Shown: positions 36,698 to 45,940 of the stretch, one piece after another
Numbering within the stretch: the first letter of the stretch is position 1
Layout: each line of letters begins with the position of its first letter
NCBI GenBank assembly: GCA_023229685.1
Contig: JALNYT010000002.1
Span: forward strand, 1-64,000
DNA length: 64,000 bases
Source of the DNA: Sulfuritalea sp.
GTDB lineage: Bacteria; Pseudomonadota; Gammaproteobacteria; Burkholderiales; Rhodocyclaceae
Direction: 5' to 3'
Notes under the pieces: generated by a model
What the model was told of the DNA's origin: nothing
The model's input: only the letters and a program-made list of their open reading frames with translations
Databases searched by the model: none
Made by a program: the position numbers and the translations under genes

Positions 36698-37354
36698 TCA
36701 AAAAACGAAAGCTGGCACAGGCTCGGCGTCGCGCAACAGAGCCACCACGGTTTCAAATACAGCCTCGCGGCGGCAATCCTTGCCCATTCGCGTATACAGC
36801 ACCGCCTGCATTGCCGGCGCCGTGCCCTCGATGGCGAACAGGCGCCCGCCCGGCTTGAGCTGATCCAGCAAGACCTGGGGAACTGCGCTCACGGCGCCCG
36901 AAACCATGATGACATCGTAGGGTGCGTGGGCGGGCAAGCCGACCAGACCGTTGCCGACCTCCACGGAGACGTTGGTCACACCGGCCTGGCGCAGATTTTC
37001 GCGCGCCATCTCGGCCAGTTGCGGATCAATCTCGATCGACCACACGTGATCGGCATGGACGCCCAGCAGGGCGGCCATGTAACCGGAACCGGTGCCGACT
37101 TCCAGTACGTTTTCGTGCTTTTTCATCGCCAGCGCCTGCAGGGCGTGGGCTTCCACTCGTGGCGCAAACATGCAAGCGCCGCTGGTCCCTCCCAGCGGGA
37201 TCTGTGTGTCGGCAAAGGCCAGCCGGCGATGGGCAGGGGGAACAAACTCTTCACGCTTGACCACGAACAGCACTTCGAGCACGTCCGGATTCAGCACCTT
37301 CCCGGGGCGCAGTTGCTGCTCGATCATGTTGAAGCGGGCTTGTTCGAAATTCAT
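36698..37354 (-). CDS. pcm: Protein-L-isoaspartate O-methyltransferase
   Basis: Methylates isoaspartyl residues in damaged proteins using SAM. The 218 residues include FVPPAHRRLAFADTQIPLG, SAM motif I VLEVGTGSGYMAALLG, WSIEIDPQLAEMARENL, and YDVIMVSGAVSAVPQVLLDQLKPGGRL. Typical T-x-S-Q-P is replaced by SGACMFAPRVEA, as in the shorter betaproteobacterial branch. The second of two adjacent ATGs (37354) has the better spacing from AGGAG. Confidence 0.9.
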   Translation of the reverse strand: MNFEQARFNMIEQQLRPGKVLNPDVLEVLFVVKREEFVPPAHRRLAFADTQIPLGGTSGACMFAPRVEAHALQALAMKKHENVLEVGTGSGYMAALLGVHADHVWSIEIDPQLAEMARENLRQAGVTNVSVEVGNGLVGLPAHAPYDVIMVSGAVSAVPQVLLDQLKPGGRLFAIEGTAPAMQAVLYTRMGKDCRREAVFETVVALLRDAEPVPAFVF

Positions 37355-37372
37355 CATATCTCCTGGATAGCT

Positions 37373-37381
37373 ATATTAGCA
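37373..37381 (-). promoter_or_regulatory. Extended -10 promoter for pcm-rhodanese-tolC
   Basis: TGC followed by TAATAT on the minus strand, about 20 bp before the pcm start, forms an extended -10 element. The short leader would carry the AGGAG ribosome-binding site. Confidence 0.4.
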
Positions 37382-37419
37382 TACTCTAATACTGCTGTGG
37401 CGCTGACAAGGGCAGGATT

Positions 37420-40400
37420 CTACGCCGCAGTTGAGTCCGCGGCCGGCTCCCTGACCCTGAACCACGCCGCATACAGGGCCGGCAAAAACAGACATGTGAG
37501 CACCGTGGCGACAAGCAGCCCACCCATGATCGCCACCGCCATCGGGCCCCAGAACACCTGGCGACTCAGCGGAATCATGGCCAGCACGGCTGCCGCCGCG
37601 GTCAGGGTAATGGGCCGGAAGCGGCGCACGGTCGATCCCACGATCGCGTCCCAGGCGCTCTTGCCGGCCTCCTCGTCCTGCTCGATCTGATCGATCAGGA
37701 TCACCGAATTGCGCAGGATCATGCCCATCAGGGCGATCACGCCGAGGTTGGCGACGAAGCCGTAGGGCACCTGCAACACCAGCATGGCCAGCGTGACGCC
37801 GATCAGGCCCAGCGGCGCCGTCAGCAGCACGATGATCATGCGGCTGATGCTCTGCAACTGCATCATGAGCAGTATCGTGACGCCGACCACCATCAAGGGC
37901 ACCACCGCCATGATCGGTTTTTCGCTCTTGGTCGACTCCTCGGTCGTGCCGCCAATTTCGATGCGGAAGCCCGGCGGCAGATTCGCCTTCAGGCTGCCGA
38001 GCTGTTGATCCACCTGCGCCGAAGCCGCCGGTGGCTGCATGCTGCCGACGATATCGGCACGAACGGTGATGGTCGGCACGCGATTGCGGCGCCAGATCAG
38101 CCCTTCCTCCAGCACCGGCACCAGGCGCGCCACCTGGGCCAGCGGGATGTGGCGTCCGCTGGCGGCAACCACGTCGAGATCGGGCAGCCGCGTCAGCGTG
38201 CGCGGGTCCGCCCCACCCCCGGCTCCGGCGCGCCAGACCACGTCGATCAACTGGTCGTCCTCGCGGAACTGGGTCACGGTGGCGCCCACCAGCCAGCCTT
38301 GCAGGGTCAGCGCCACATCCTGACTGGAGACGCCCAAGGCGCGGGCGCGATCCTGGTCGATCTCGACCCGCACCGATTTGATCCGCTCGTTCCAGTCGAA
38401 GTTCACGTTGCGCAGATTGGGATGGGCGCGCATTACGGTCGCGATGCTTTCCGCGCCTTCGCGCAAGGCGGCGAGATCCTCGCCGGAAATGCGGAACTGC
38501 ACCGGATAACCGACCGGCGGCCCGTTCTCCATCCGCACCACGCGCAGGCGCAAATGCGACCAGGAACCGTCGGCGGCGTCGAACGCCGCCTCCAGGCGGT
38601 TCTTCACTTCTTCCCGCTCCTTGAGGCCCTTGGCGACGATGACCATCTGCCCGAAATTGTCGGCGAACAACTGCTGATCGAGCGACAGGACGAAGCGCGG
38701 CGCGCCGTTGCCGATGTAGGACGACCACGAGGCGATGCCCTCATCCTTGTCCAGCAGCGCTTCGACGCGCTTCACCTCGCGCTCGGTGGCCTTCAGCGAG
38801 GCACCCTGCGGCAGCCAGATGTCGATCATGATCTCGGGCCGGCTGGCGGGCGGGAAGAACTGCTTCTGCACGCCCTTGTTGAAGGCCACCAGCGACAGCG
38901 CGAACATGGCGACCGTGGCGCCTATCACCAGCCAGCGGTGGCGCAGGCACCACACCACGAGCGCGCGGAAGCGGCGATAGAAGGGCGACTCGTAGACGTC
39001 GCCGCCATGCTTTTCGGCGGCTGCGCGCAGCTTGGCGGGATCCAGCAACTTGTAGCCGAGCCAGGGCGTGAACACCACGGCGACGATCCACGACACCAGC
39101 AGCGCGATGGTCACCACGGCAAAGATCGAGAAGGTGTATTCGCCGGCCGCCGACTTGGCGAAGCCGACCGGCGTGAAACCCGCCGCCGTGATCAGCGTCC
39201 CGGTCAGCATCGGAAACGCCGTCGAGGTATAAGCGAAGGTGGCCGCCTTGAAGCGGTCCCAGCCCTGTTCCATTTTCACCACCATCATTTCCACCGCGAT
39301 GATGGCGTCATCGACCAGCAGGCCCAGCGCGATGACCAGGGCGCCTAGGGAAATGCGCTGCAGGTCGATGCCGAAGGCCTTCATCAGGAGAAAGGTAATC
39401 GCCAGCACCAGCGGGATCGACAGCGCCACCACCGTTCCCGTGCGCCAGCCGAGGCTGAGGAAGGAGACGGCGAGCACGATGATCATGGCCTCGCCGAGGG
39501 TCTTGACGAAAAGATTGAGCGAAACCTTGACGATCTGCGGCTGATCCACCACGACATGCACGTCCATGCCCACCGGCAGATTCTGCTTGAGCCGGTCCAT
39601 CGCCTTGGTGAGATTCTCGCCGAGGTCGATCACGTTGCCGCCGCGGTCCATGACCACGCCGAGCCCGATCGCATCGCGCCCCGCGACGCGCATGCGCGGC
39701 TGCGGCGGATCGGCGAGGCCGCGCGTGACGTGCGCGATGTCGCCGAGCCGGAAAGCGCGTCCGCCCACCGCCAGGGTGGCTTCGCGCAGCGCCTCGACGC
39801 TGTCGAAGGGTCCGCTGACGCGCAGGCGCACCCGGTCCGTCTCGGTTTCGACGTGGCCCGCCGGCACCATGGCATTCTGCCGCTGCAGCGCGTCGAACAC
39901 CTGGGTCGGCACCAGGCCCATGGCGGCGAGGCGCGCCGGACTGACATCGATGTAGATCTTTTCATCCTGCACGCCGATCAGCTCGACCTTCTTCACGTCG
40001 TCCACACGCCGCAGTTCGCGCGCCAGCCGGTCGGCCTCGCGGCGCAGGTCGCCCATGCCGTAGCCGGTCCGGTCGTCGCGTGCGGTGAGGGCGAAGATCT
40101 TGATCTGCACGTCACCGAACTCGTCGTTGGGAAAAGGCCCCTGCACGCCCGGCGGCAGCGTGTGGCGGATGTCGTCGAGCTTCTTGCGCACCTGGCGCCA
40201 GGCTTCCGGCACCTCGGTCCTCGGCGTGTAGTCCTTGAGGATCACGATGGTCAGCGATTCGCCCGGCTTGGATGCCGTGCGCAGCACATCGACCCAAGGC
40301 GTTTCGGCCAGTTTCTTCTCGATGCGCTCGGTCAGCTGCTGCTCGACTTGCTGGGCGCTGACTCCCGGCCACAGCGTACGCACCACCATGACCCGGAACA

Positions 40401-40530
40401 GGAAGTCCGGATCCTCGGCGCGGCCGAGTTTGAGAAAAGCCAGGGCGCCACCCACCATGAACACGATCATGAGGTAGAGCACCATCTGCTGGTGCCGCAG
40501 CGCCCACTCGGAGAGATTCACCCGTTTCAT
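37420..40530 (-). CDS. RND efflux pump inner-membrane transporter (HAE-1 type)
   Basis: A 1036-residue proton-driven RND permease with the expected twelve membrane helices and two large periplasmic loops. Visible are the TM4 proton-relay Asp pair in LGLLVDDAIIAVEMM, GxxLxxxxPxxL-like periplasmic blocks, IALMGMILRNSVILIDQIEQ in TM10-11, and the final RRFRPITLTAAAAVLAMIPL. The start MKRVNLSEWALRHQQMVLYLMI is canonical. It partners with the adaptor gene at 40527-41663, which it overlaps by 4 bp. Substrates are probably hydrophobic drugs, solvents or detergents; specificity is unknown. Confidence 0.9.
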   Translation of the reverse strand: MKRVNLSEWALRHQQMVLYLMIVFMVGGALAFLKLGRAEDPDFLFRVMVVRTLWPGVSAQQVEQQLTERIEKKLAETPWVDVLRTASKPGESLTIVILKDYTPRTEVPEAWRQVRKKLDDIRHTLPPGVQGPFPNDEFGDVQIKIFALTARDDRTGYGMGDLRREADRLARELRRVDDVKKVELIGVQDEKIYIDVSPARLAAMGLVPTQVFDALQRQNAMVPAGHVETETDRVRLRVSGPFDSVEALREATLAVGGRAFRLGDIAHVTRGLADPPQPRMRVAGRDAIGLGVVMDRGGNVIDLGENLTKAMDRLKQNLPVGMDVHVVVDQPQIVKVSLNLFVKTLGEAMIIVLAVSFLSLGWRTGTVVALSIPLVLAITFLLMKAFGIDLQRISLGALVIALGLLVDDAIIAVEMMVVKMEQGWDRFKAATFAYTSTAFPMLTGTLITAAGFTPVGFAKSAAGEYTFSIFAVVTIALLVSWIVAVVFTPWLGYKLLDPAKLRAAAEKHGGDVYESPFYRRFRALVVWCLRHRWLVIGATVAMFALSLVAFNKGVQKQFFPPASRPEIMIDIWLPQGASLKATEREVKRVEALLDKDEGIASWSSYIGNGAPRFVLSLDQQLFADNFGQMVIVAKGLKEREEVKNRLEAAFDAADGSWSHLRLRVVRMENGPPVGYPVQFRISGEDLAALREGAESIATVMRAHPNLRNVNFDWNERIKSVRVEIDQDRARALGVSSQDVALTLQGWLVGATVTQFREDDQLIDVVWRAGAGGGADPRTLTRLPDLDVVAASGRHIPLAQVARLVPVLEEGLIWRRNRVPTITVRADIVGSMQPPAASAQVDQQLGSLKANLPPGFRIEIGGTTEESTKSEKPIMAVVPLMVVGVTILLMMQLQSISRMIIVLLTAPLGLIGVTLAMLVLQVPYGFVANLGVIALMGMILRNSVILIDQIEQDEEAGKSAWDAIVGSTVRRFRPITLTAAAAVLAMIPLSRQVFWGPMAVAIMGGLLVATVLTCLFLPALYAAWFRVREPAADSTAA

Positions 40531-41663
40531 TGGTTCGCTGCTGCTCCAACGATGCGCACCTTCTCGCCGGCGGTGAGCAGATTGACTCCGGCAGCGACGA
40601 TCTGCTCGCCGCCGGCCAGGCCCGCGACCACCACCGCGCCCCGTTCGGTAAATTCCGCCACGCTGACCGCCTGCAGCGTCACCGTGTTGTCAGCGCCGAC
40701 TATCCACACCGCCGGCTGCTTGCCCTGCTGGAAGATCGCCGTCAGCGGCACCAGCAGCCGCGTCGCGCCGGGCGCGGCCGAGGGAAAGCGCACGCTTGCG
40801 CTCATTCCCAGCGGCAGCAGCGGGTCGGCATCCTTGAGGCTGACGCGCGCGGCATAGGTACGAGTCATCGGGTCGGCCACCGGCGAGATCTCGCGCAGTT
40901 GCCCGGTCAAGGGTTTCGCCGCCGCGCTCTGCGTGGCCCAGAACGTGACTTCCGCCGCCTGGCCGAGCTTGAAGGCGCGGACTTCGCCCTCCGGAAATGC
41001 GATCGCAATTTCGCGCTCGCCGTCCGGCGCCAGGCGGAATACCGCCTGCCCGGCGCTGACCACCTGCCCCGGTTCGGCCAGCACCTGGCCGATGACCCCG
41101 GCGCGATCGGCCATCAGGGTCGTGTAAGCCGCCTGGTTCTTCGCCAGTGATGCCTGCGCGTCGGCCGCCTTGAAGGCCGTTTCCCTGGCATCGAGGGCCG
41201 AGGCGCTGATGTAGTTCTTCGCCTTCAGGTCGCGATAGCGGGCCAGCTCGGCCGCCGCCAACGCGCGCTGCGCCTCGGCCTGGGTTGCCTGCAGTCCGGC
41301 ATCGGCCGGGTCGAGTCGCGCCAGCACCTGGCCGGCCGTGACCCGCGTGCCGGCATCGACCCGGCGCTCGACGATCTTGCCGGCGATGCGAAAGCCCAGG
41401 GTGGTCTCGATCCGCGCGCGGACTTCGCCGCTGTAGGCCCGCTGCGCGCCGTCGGTCGCCGTATCGCCAGCGCCGACCTTCAGGGTCCGCACCAACTTGG
41501 GCGCGGCGGGTGGAGGCGGCGGCTCACTGCAGCCCGCAAGCAACAAGATCGACAAAGCAAGCGAGGCGAAACCATTGGCCACAGAGGACACAGAGTTCAC
41601 AGAGGAAAAGCATGGGTCTTTCTCTGTGCCCTCTGTGGCTGCCTTTATGTCTTTCAGTGTCAT
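40527..41663 (-). CDS. RND efflux periplasmic adaptor lipoprotein
   Basis: Membrane fusion protein linking RND pump and TolC. From ATG 41663 (ATGA with the upstream pump stop) it is 378 residues. The mature part starts at a lipobox LLAGC after an Ala/Leu-rich helix, followed by a Pro-rich stretch, the lipoyl half-motifs (GFRIAGKIVERRVDAGTRVTAGQVLARLD), an alpha hairpin (LQATQAEAQRALAAAE...) and beta-barrel. The first 33 residues are abnormal: residues 9-29 are encoded by a palindromic dispersed repeat. The true start may instead be a GTG inside that repeat, just before ANGFASLAL. The gene overlaps the second pump gene by 4 bp. Confidence 0.85.
   Translation of the reverse strand: MTLKDIKAATEGTEKDPCFSSVNSVSSVANGFASLALSILLLAGCSEPPPPPAAPKLVRTLKVGAGDTATDGAQRAYSGEVRARIETTLGFRIAGKIVERRVDAGTRVTAGQVLARLDPADAGLQATQAEAQRALAAAELARYRDLKAKNYISASALDARETAFKAADAQASLAKNQAAYTTLMADRAGVIGQVLAEPGQVVSAGQAVFRLAPDGEREIAIAFPEGEVRAFKLGQAAEVTFWATQSAAAKPLTGQLREISPVADPMTRTYAARVSLKDADPLLPLGMSASVRFPSAAPGATRLLVPLTAIFQQGKQPAVWIVGADNTVTLQAVSVAEFTERGAVVVAGLAGGEQIVAAGVNLLTAGEKVRIVGAAANQ
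41578..41639. repeat. Palindromic dispersed repeat inside the adaptor gene
   Basis: The arms GCCACAGAGGACACAGAG (41578-41595) and CTCTGTGCCCTCTGTGGC (41622-41639) are inverted with one mismatch in 18, with a 26-bp centre that includes another CACAGAGGAA unit. It lies in frame and encodes about 21 residues rich in Ser, Thr, Val and Glu. Similar ACAGAG-rich palindromes are scattered between genes in many environmental bacteria. Here one sits at the very 5' end of a coding region. Confidence 0.8.
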
Positions 41664-44600
41664 GCGGAGTCTCCGGAAGGGCCGGCAAAGCGCCGGCGCA
41701 GCCATGATGTGAAATCGTCGAGGTAGGTATAGATCACCGGCACCACGATCAGGGTCAGCAAACTGGATGTCATGACGCCGCCGATCACCGCCTGCCCCAT
41801 CGGCGCGCGCTGCTCGGCGCCATCGCCAAACGCCAGGGCCAGCGGGATCATGCCGAAGATCATCGCCAGCGTCGTCATCATGATCGGCCGCAGGCGCACG
41901 CCGCCGGCCGCGATGACGGCATCCCGCCGCGATTGCCCGGCAGCCAAGCCGTGATTGATGAAGTCGACCAGCAGGATCGCGTTCTTGGTCACCAGACCCA
42001 TCAGCATGACGAAGCCGATGATCGAAAAAATGTTCAGCGTGCTGCGGCACACCACCAGCGCCAGGATCACGCCGACCAGGGACAGCGGCAGCGAGGCCAT
42101 GATCGCCAGAGGCTGCAGGAAGCTGCCGAACTGCGAGGCGAGAATCAGGTAGATGAAAATTACCGCGAGGCCCAGTGCAACCACCGCGAAATTGACCGAT
42201 TCGATCATGTCCTTGGTGGCGCCGCCGATGCTCCAGGTGTACCCGGGAGGCAACTCCGTCTGTTGCATCAGGCTGCGCATTTCGCGCCCGATGTCGCCGG
42301 CCGGCCGCCCCTGGTTGTTGGCCGAAACCAGCACTTCGCGCGTCTGATCCTTGCGATTGATCTGGCTCGCACCGAGCGCGGTCTTCACCGTGGCGACATC
42401 GGCAAGGCGGACCATGCGCGGATTGCCTTGCGCGTCGGGGCGGGCGCCAGCCAAGGTGGCAATCGGCAGCGCGGCCAGATCGGCGGCGGATTCGCGCGCG
42501 GTCGGCGGCAGCTTCACGGTGAGGTCGTAGAACTGATCATCCGGGCCACGCCAGTTGCCGACCGCCTGGCCGGCCAGCAGCGTGCGCAGCGTCTGCGCCG
42601 CCTGGCCGATGCCAATGCCCAGATCGCTGGCCAGTTCGCGGTTGAAGGTAATCGACAGCTGCGGCCGCGCCTCCTTGGTACTGGATTCCAGGTCGACCAC
42701 ACCCGGCAGGGCGCCGACCTTCGCCATCACCTGGGCGGCGAGACGATCGAGCACGGCACGGTCGGGGCCCATCAAACTCACCTGCAGGTTCTTGCCGGAA
42801 GACACCGCCTTGTAGGCCGCCACCTGGGTGATCTCGATGCCGGCGATCCGTGCCAACCGGTCGCGTATCGGTTGCGTCAGATCCTGCTGCGAGATCTTGC
42901 GCTCCCGGCGCGGCACCAGCTGGACGAACATGTTAACGGCATGCTTGCCGCGCGAAAAGCCGGTGTTGATGGTGGCGTAGGTGTACTGCACCTCGGGGAA
43001 CTCATGCAGCGCCGCGTCAGCCTGTTCGGTCTTGGCCTGGGTCAGTTCGAGCGACGAGCCGACCGGCGTGACGAATTGCACCTGCAGTTCATTGAGATCG
43101 GGCTCGGGCACGAATTCGGACCCCAGCAAGGGCAGCAGCGCCAGCGCGCCGACGAGCGATCCGACGGCGATGCCGAGCACGCTCTTGCGGTGGTCGAGAC
43201 TCCATGCCAGCAGCAGCTCATAGCGCTTTTCGAGGCGCTGGGTGAACAGCGAAAACCAGTGCAGCAGGCGCCCCAGCGGGCCGCGACTATGATGGCCTTC
43301 CGCCTCCGGATCGTGCCAGATGCTCGACAGCATCGGGTCGAGCGTGAAGCTGACGAACATCGAGATCAGCACGGCGGCCACCACGGTGACGCCGAACTGG
43401 TGGAAAAAGCGGCCGATGATGCCGCCCATGAATCCCACCGGCAGGAACACGGCGACGATGGACAGCGTCGTCGCCATCACCGCCAGGCCGATTTCCTGCG
43501 TGCCCTCGAGCGCCGCCCGGCGCGGGGGCGTGCCCATGGCGACATGGCGCACGATGTTTTCGCGTACCACAATGGCATCATCGATGAGCAGGCCGACCGA
43601 AATCGACAGCGCCATCAGGGTCAGGACGTTGATGCTGAAGCCGAGCGCGTAGATAAACAGCAGGGCGCCGATCAGCGAGATCGGCAGCGTCAGGCCGGTG
43701 ATTACCGTGCTGCGCCACGAGGCGAGGAAGAAGAACACGATCAGGATGGTCAGCGCCGCGCCTTCGATCAGGGTGATGCGCACATCCCTGACCGAATTTC
43801 GGATGCTGAGCGAGGCATCGCGCACGATTTCAAGCTTGACCTCCGGCGGCAGTTCGCGACTCAGCGTCGCCACCATCTGGCGCACGCCGTCGGTCACCTC
43901 GATGGTGTTGGCGCCCTGCGACTTGACAATGTCCACCGACAGGCCGCGCTTGCCGTTGATCAGGGCCACGCTGTCTTCTTCGGCCTGCGCATCGGCCACA
44001 TCGGCGATATCAGCCAGGGTCACCGGCCGGCCGCCGCGCCGGGCCACGATCAGGCGGCGGAAATCTTCCACCGTCGCGGCGCGACCGAGTATCTGTACCA
44101 CTTGCTCGCGGCCGGCGCCCGAGACGCTGCCGACCGGGACCTCCTGGTTTTCGCTGCGCAGCGCGGCGAGCACCTGGTCGGCGCCGACCTGTAGCGCGTC
44201 CATGTCGGCCGGCCGCAAGAGGACGCGCATCTCGCGCTTGACGCCACCCACTACTGTTACCTGGCCGACGCCGCGCACGTTTTCCAGGCGCTTCTTGATC
44301 AGCTGGTCCGCCAGGGTGGTGAGTTCGCGCAGCGGCTTGCCCGCGGCGAGCACGGCAACCGAAACGATCGGCTGATCATCGGGGTTGTAGCGGGTGACCC
44401 TGGGTTCCTTGATTTCGTCGCGAAAGCTCGGCCGCAAAGCGGCGATCTTCTCGCGCACGTCCTGTGCGGCAAGCTTCGGATCCGTGGACAGGTCGAATTC
44501 GACGATCACGACAGACTGGCTCTCGTAGGAGCGCGACGACAGCACGTTGATGCCGCTGATGGTGTTCACGGCTTCTTCGATCGGACGCGTGACCTCCTCT

Positions 44601-44779
44601 TCGACGGACTCCGGCGCCGCGCCGGGGTAATCGGTCTGGATCACGACCACCGGGAAGGCCACGTCGGGAAACTGCTCGACCGACAGGCGCTGGGCCGAGA
44701 ACAGGCCGAGCACCAGCAGCGCCGCCATCATCATGGTGGCGAAGACCGGATTGTTAATGCTGACGCGGGTGAACCACAT
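41660..44779 (-). CDS. RND efflux pump inner-membrane transporter (HAE-1 type), first copy
   Basis: A 1039-residue RND permease. It has MWFTRVSINNPVFATMMM at the N-terminus, the TM4 Asp pair in SVGLLIDDAIVVRENIVRH, the C-terminal TM10 block VMLMGLVTKNAILLVDFINHG, and RLRPIMMTTLAMIFGMIPLA. It follows its adaptor (44795-45940) after 15 bp and couples to the second adaptor by ATGA. The sequence differs clearly from the second pump, so it is not a recent duplicate. It may form a heteromeric pump with the second permease, like MdtBC, or a separate pump. Confidence 0.9.
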   Translation of the reverse strand: MWFTRVSINNPVFATMMMAALLVLGLFSAQRLSVEQFPDVAFPVVVIQTDYPGAAPESVEEEVTRPIEEAVNTISGINVLSSRSYESQSVVIVEFDLSTDPKLAAQDVREKIAALRPSFRDEIKEPRVTRYNPDDQPIVSVAVLAAGKPLRELTTLADQLIKKRLENVRGVGQVTVVGGVKREMRVLLRPADMDALQVGADQVLAALRSENQEVPVGSVSGAGREQVVQILGRAATVEDFRRLIVARRGGRPVTLADIADVADAQAEEDSVALINGKRGLSVDIVKSQGANTIEVTDGVRQMVATLSRELPPEVKLEIVRDASLSIRNSVRDVRITLIEGAALTILIVFFFLASWRSTVITGLTLPISLIGALLFIYALGFSINVLTLMALSISVGLLIDDAIVVRENIVRHVAMGTPPRRAALEGTQEIGLAVMATTLSIVAVFLPVGFMGGIIGRFFHQFGVTVVAAVLISMFVSFTLDPMLSSIWHDPEAEGHHSRGPLGRLLHWFSLFTQRLEKRYELLLAWSLDHRKSVLGIAVGSLVGALALLPLLGSEFVPEPDLNELQVQFVTPVGSSLELTQAKTEQADAALHEFPEVQYTYATINTGFSRGKHAVNMFVQLVPRRERKISQQDLTQPIRDRLARIAGIEITQVAAYKAVSSGKNLQVSLMGPDRAVLDRLAAQVMAKVGALPGVVDLESSTKEARPQLSITFNRELASDLGIGIGQAAQTLRTLLAGQAVGNWRGPDDQFYDLTVKLPPTARESAADLAALPIATLAGARPDAQGNPRMVRLADVATVKTALGASQINRKDQTREVLVSANNQGRPAGDIGREMRSLMQQTELPPGYTWSIGGATKDMIESVNFAVVALGLAVIFIYLILASQFGSFLQPLAIMASLPLSLVGVILALVVCRSTLNIFSIIGFVMLMGLVTKNAILLVDFINHGLAAGQSRRDAVIAAGGVRLRPIMMTTLAMIFGMIPLALAFGDGAEQRAPMGQAVIGGVMTSSLLTLIVVPVIYTYLDDFTSWLRRRFAGPSGDSA

Positions 44780-44794
44780 GGGCCGAATGCGCGA

Positions 44795-45940
44795 TCAGGA
44801 AGTCGGCGCTGGCGGAACGGCGACCGGCGCGGCGACCGGCGCGACAGGTGCCGCCGCGGACTTTATCCGCGCCGGACTGCCGTCCTTGAGCGGCCCGAGG
44901 TTGTAGCGCACGACGCGCTCGCCGGCAGCGAGCCCGGCCGTGATCGCCACCCAACCGGCCTGGGCGATGCCGGTCTTGACCTGCCGCCGCTGGACCTTGT
45001 CACCGGCCAGCACATACAGCACCTGGTCGCCACCCTCCTCGCGCAACGCGCTGGCTGGCACGGCCACGTGTTCCTGCGCGGCGCCTGCAGTTACCTGGCC
45101 CTGGGCGAACAAGCCGCCGCGCAGACGGCCCTCGCGGTTGTCGATCAGCGCATAGAGTTCGATCGAGCGCGAGCCGGGCGCGGCCGCCGGATTTATGCGC
45201 TCGATGCGGCCGCTGATGCTTACGTCATCGAGGCCCTCGACGCGGAGGGTGATTTCCGCGCCGGGCGCGAGGCGCGCGGCCTCTCCCGCCGGAATGCCGG
45301 CGGCGAGTTCGAGACGGGTGATGTCGGCGATGGTCACGATCCGGCCGTCGACCGGCACGCGTTCGCCGGCCTGGACAAGGCGCGCCGAGACGATGCCATC
45401 GATCGGCGCGACCAGGGTGGTATCGGCCAGCGCCTTGCGCCCAACATCGGCCGCAGCGCGCGCGGCATCCAGCCGCGCCTTCGCCGCGTCGCGGTTGCCG
45501 GCCGTGGTGTCGTAGGCGTTGCGCGAGATGAAGTTTCTTGCCAGCAGCGATTCCTGGGTGGTCTGGTTTTTTTCGGCCACCCCCAGCGTCGCCTTTGCCG
45601 CGGCAACATCGGCCTCGCTGCCAGCCAGTCGGGCGCGGTAATCGGTGGCATCGATGCGGCCGATAATCTGTCCCTGCTTCACCGCGTCGCCTTCGCGCAC
45701 GCTAAGCGCCTGCAGTTCGCCGGCCACCTTGGCCTTGACCGTCGCCTCGCGCCACGGCCGCAACGTGCCGGAGAGCTGCACGATTGGCGCCATGGAGCGC
45801 AGCTCCGCGCCGACCAGATCGGCAGCCGCAAATTCGAGCACCGCTGTTCCAGGTGGAGCGGCAGGCGGCGCAGGGTTGCAGGCGACCAGCGACGCGCCGC
45901 AAAGCACAGAAAGGGCGAGCAGTACAGGGGAGAGTCTCAT
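44795..45940 (-). CDS. RND efflux periplasmic adaptor lipoprotein, first copy
   Basis: A 381-residue membrane fusion protein. The signal peptide ends in a lipobox (SLVACNP: cysteine 21). Next come the lipoyl-domain half EATVKAKVAGELQALSVREGDAVKQGQIIGRID, an alpha hairpin (about 90-160) and the other lipoyl half LVAPIDGIVSARLVQAGERV, then beta-barrel and a Pro/Ala-rich C-terminal tail rich in APVAAPVAVPP. ATG at 45940 overlaps the TetR stop as ATGA, so the regulator and the pump share one transcript. Confidence 0.9.
   Translation of the reverse strand: MRLSPVLLALSVLCGASLVACNPAPPAAPPGTAVLEFAAADLVGAELRSMAPIVQLSGTLRPWREATVKAKVAGELQALSVREGDAVKQGQIIGRIDATDYRARLAGSEADVAAAKATLGVAEKNQTTQESLLARNFISRNAYDTTAGNRDAAKARLDAARAAADVGRKALADTTLVAPIDGIVSARLVQAGERVPVDGRIVTIADITRLELAAGIPAGEAARLAPGAEITLRVEGLDDVSISGRIERINPAAAPGSRSIELYALIDNREGRLRGGLFAQGQVTAGAAQEHVAVPASALREEGGDQVLYVLAGDKVQRRQVKTGIAQAGWVAITAGLAAGERVVRYNLGPLKDGSPARIKSAAAPVAPVAAPVAVPPAPTS

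Noticed and set aside
41933..44194. A 753-codon open frame on the plus strand, opposite the first RND pump gene
   Set aside because: It is antisense to a complete RND gene with all its motifs. Its conceptual protein is rich in His, Gln, Arg and Asp with no known domain, typical of an antisense frame in GC-rich DNA.
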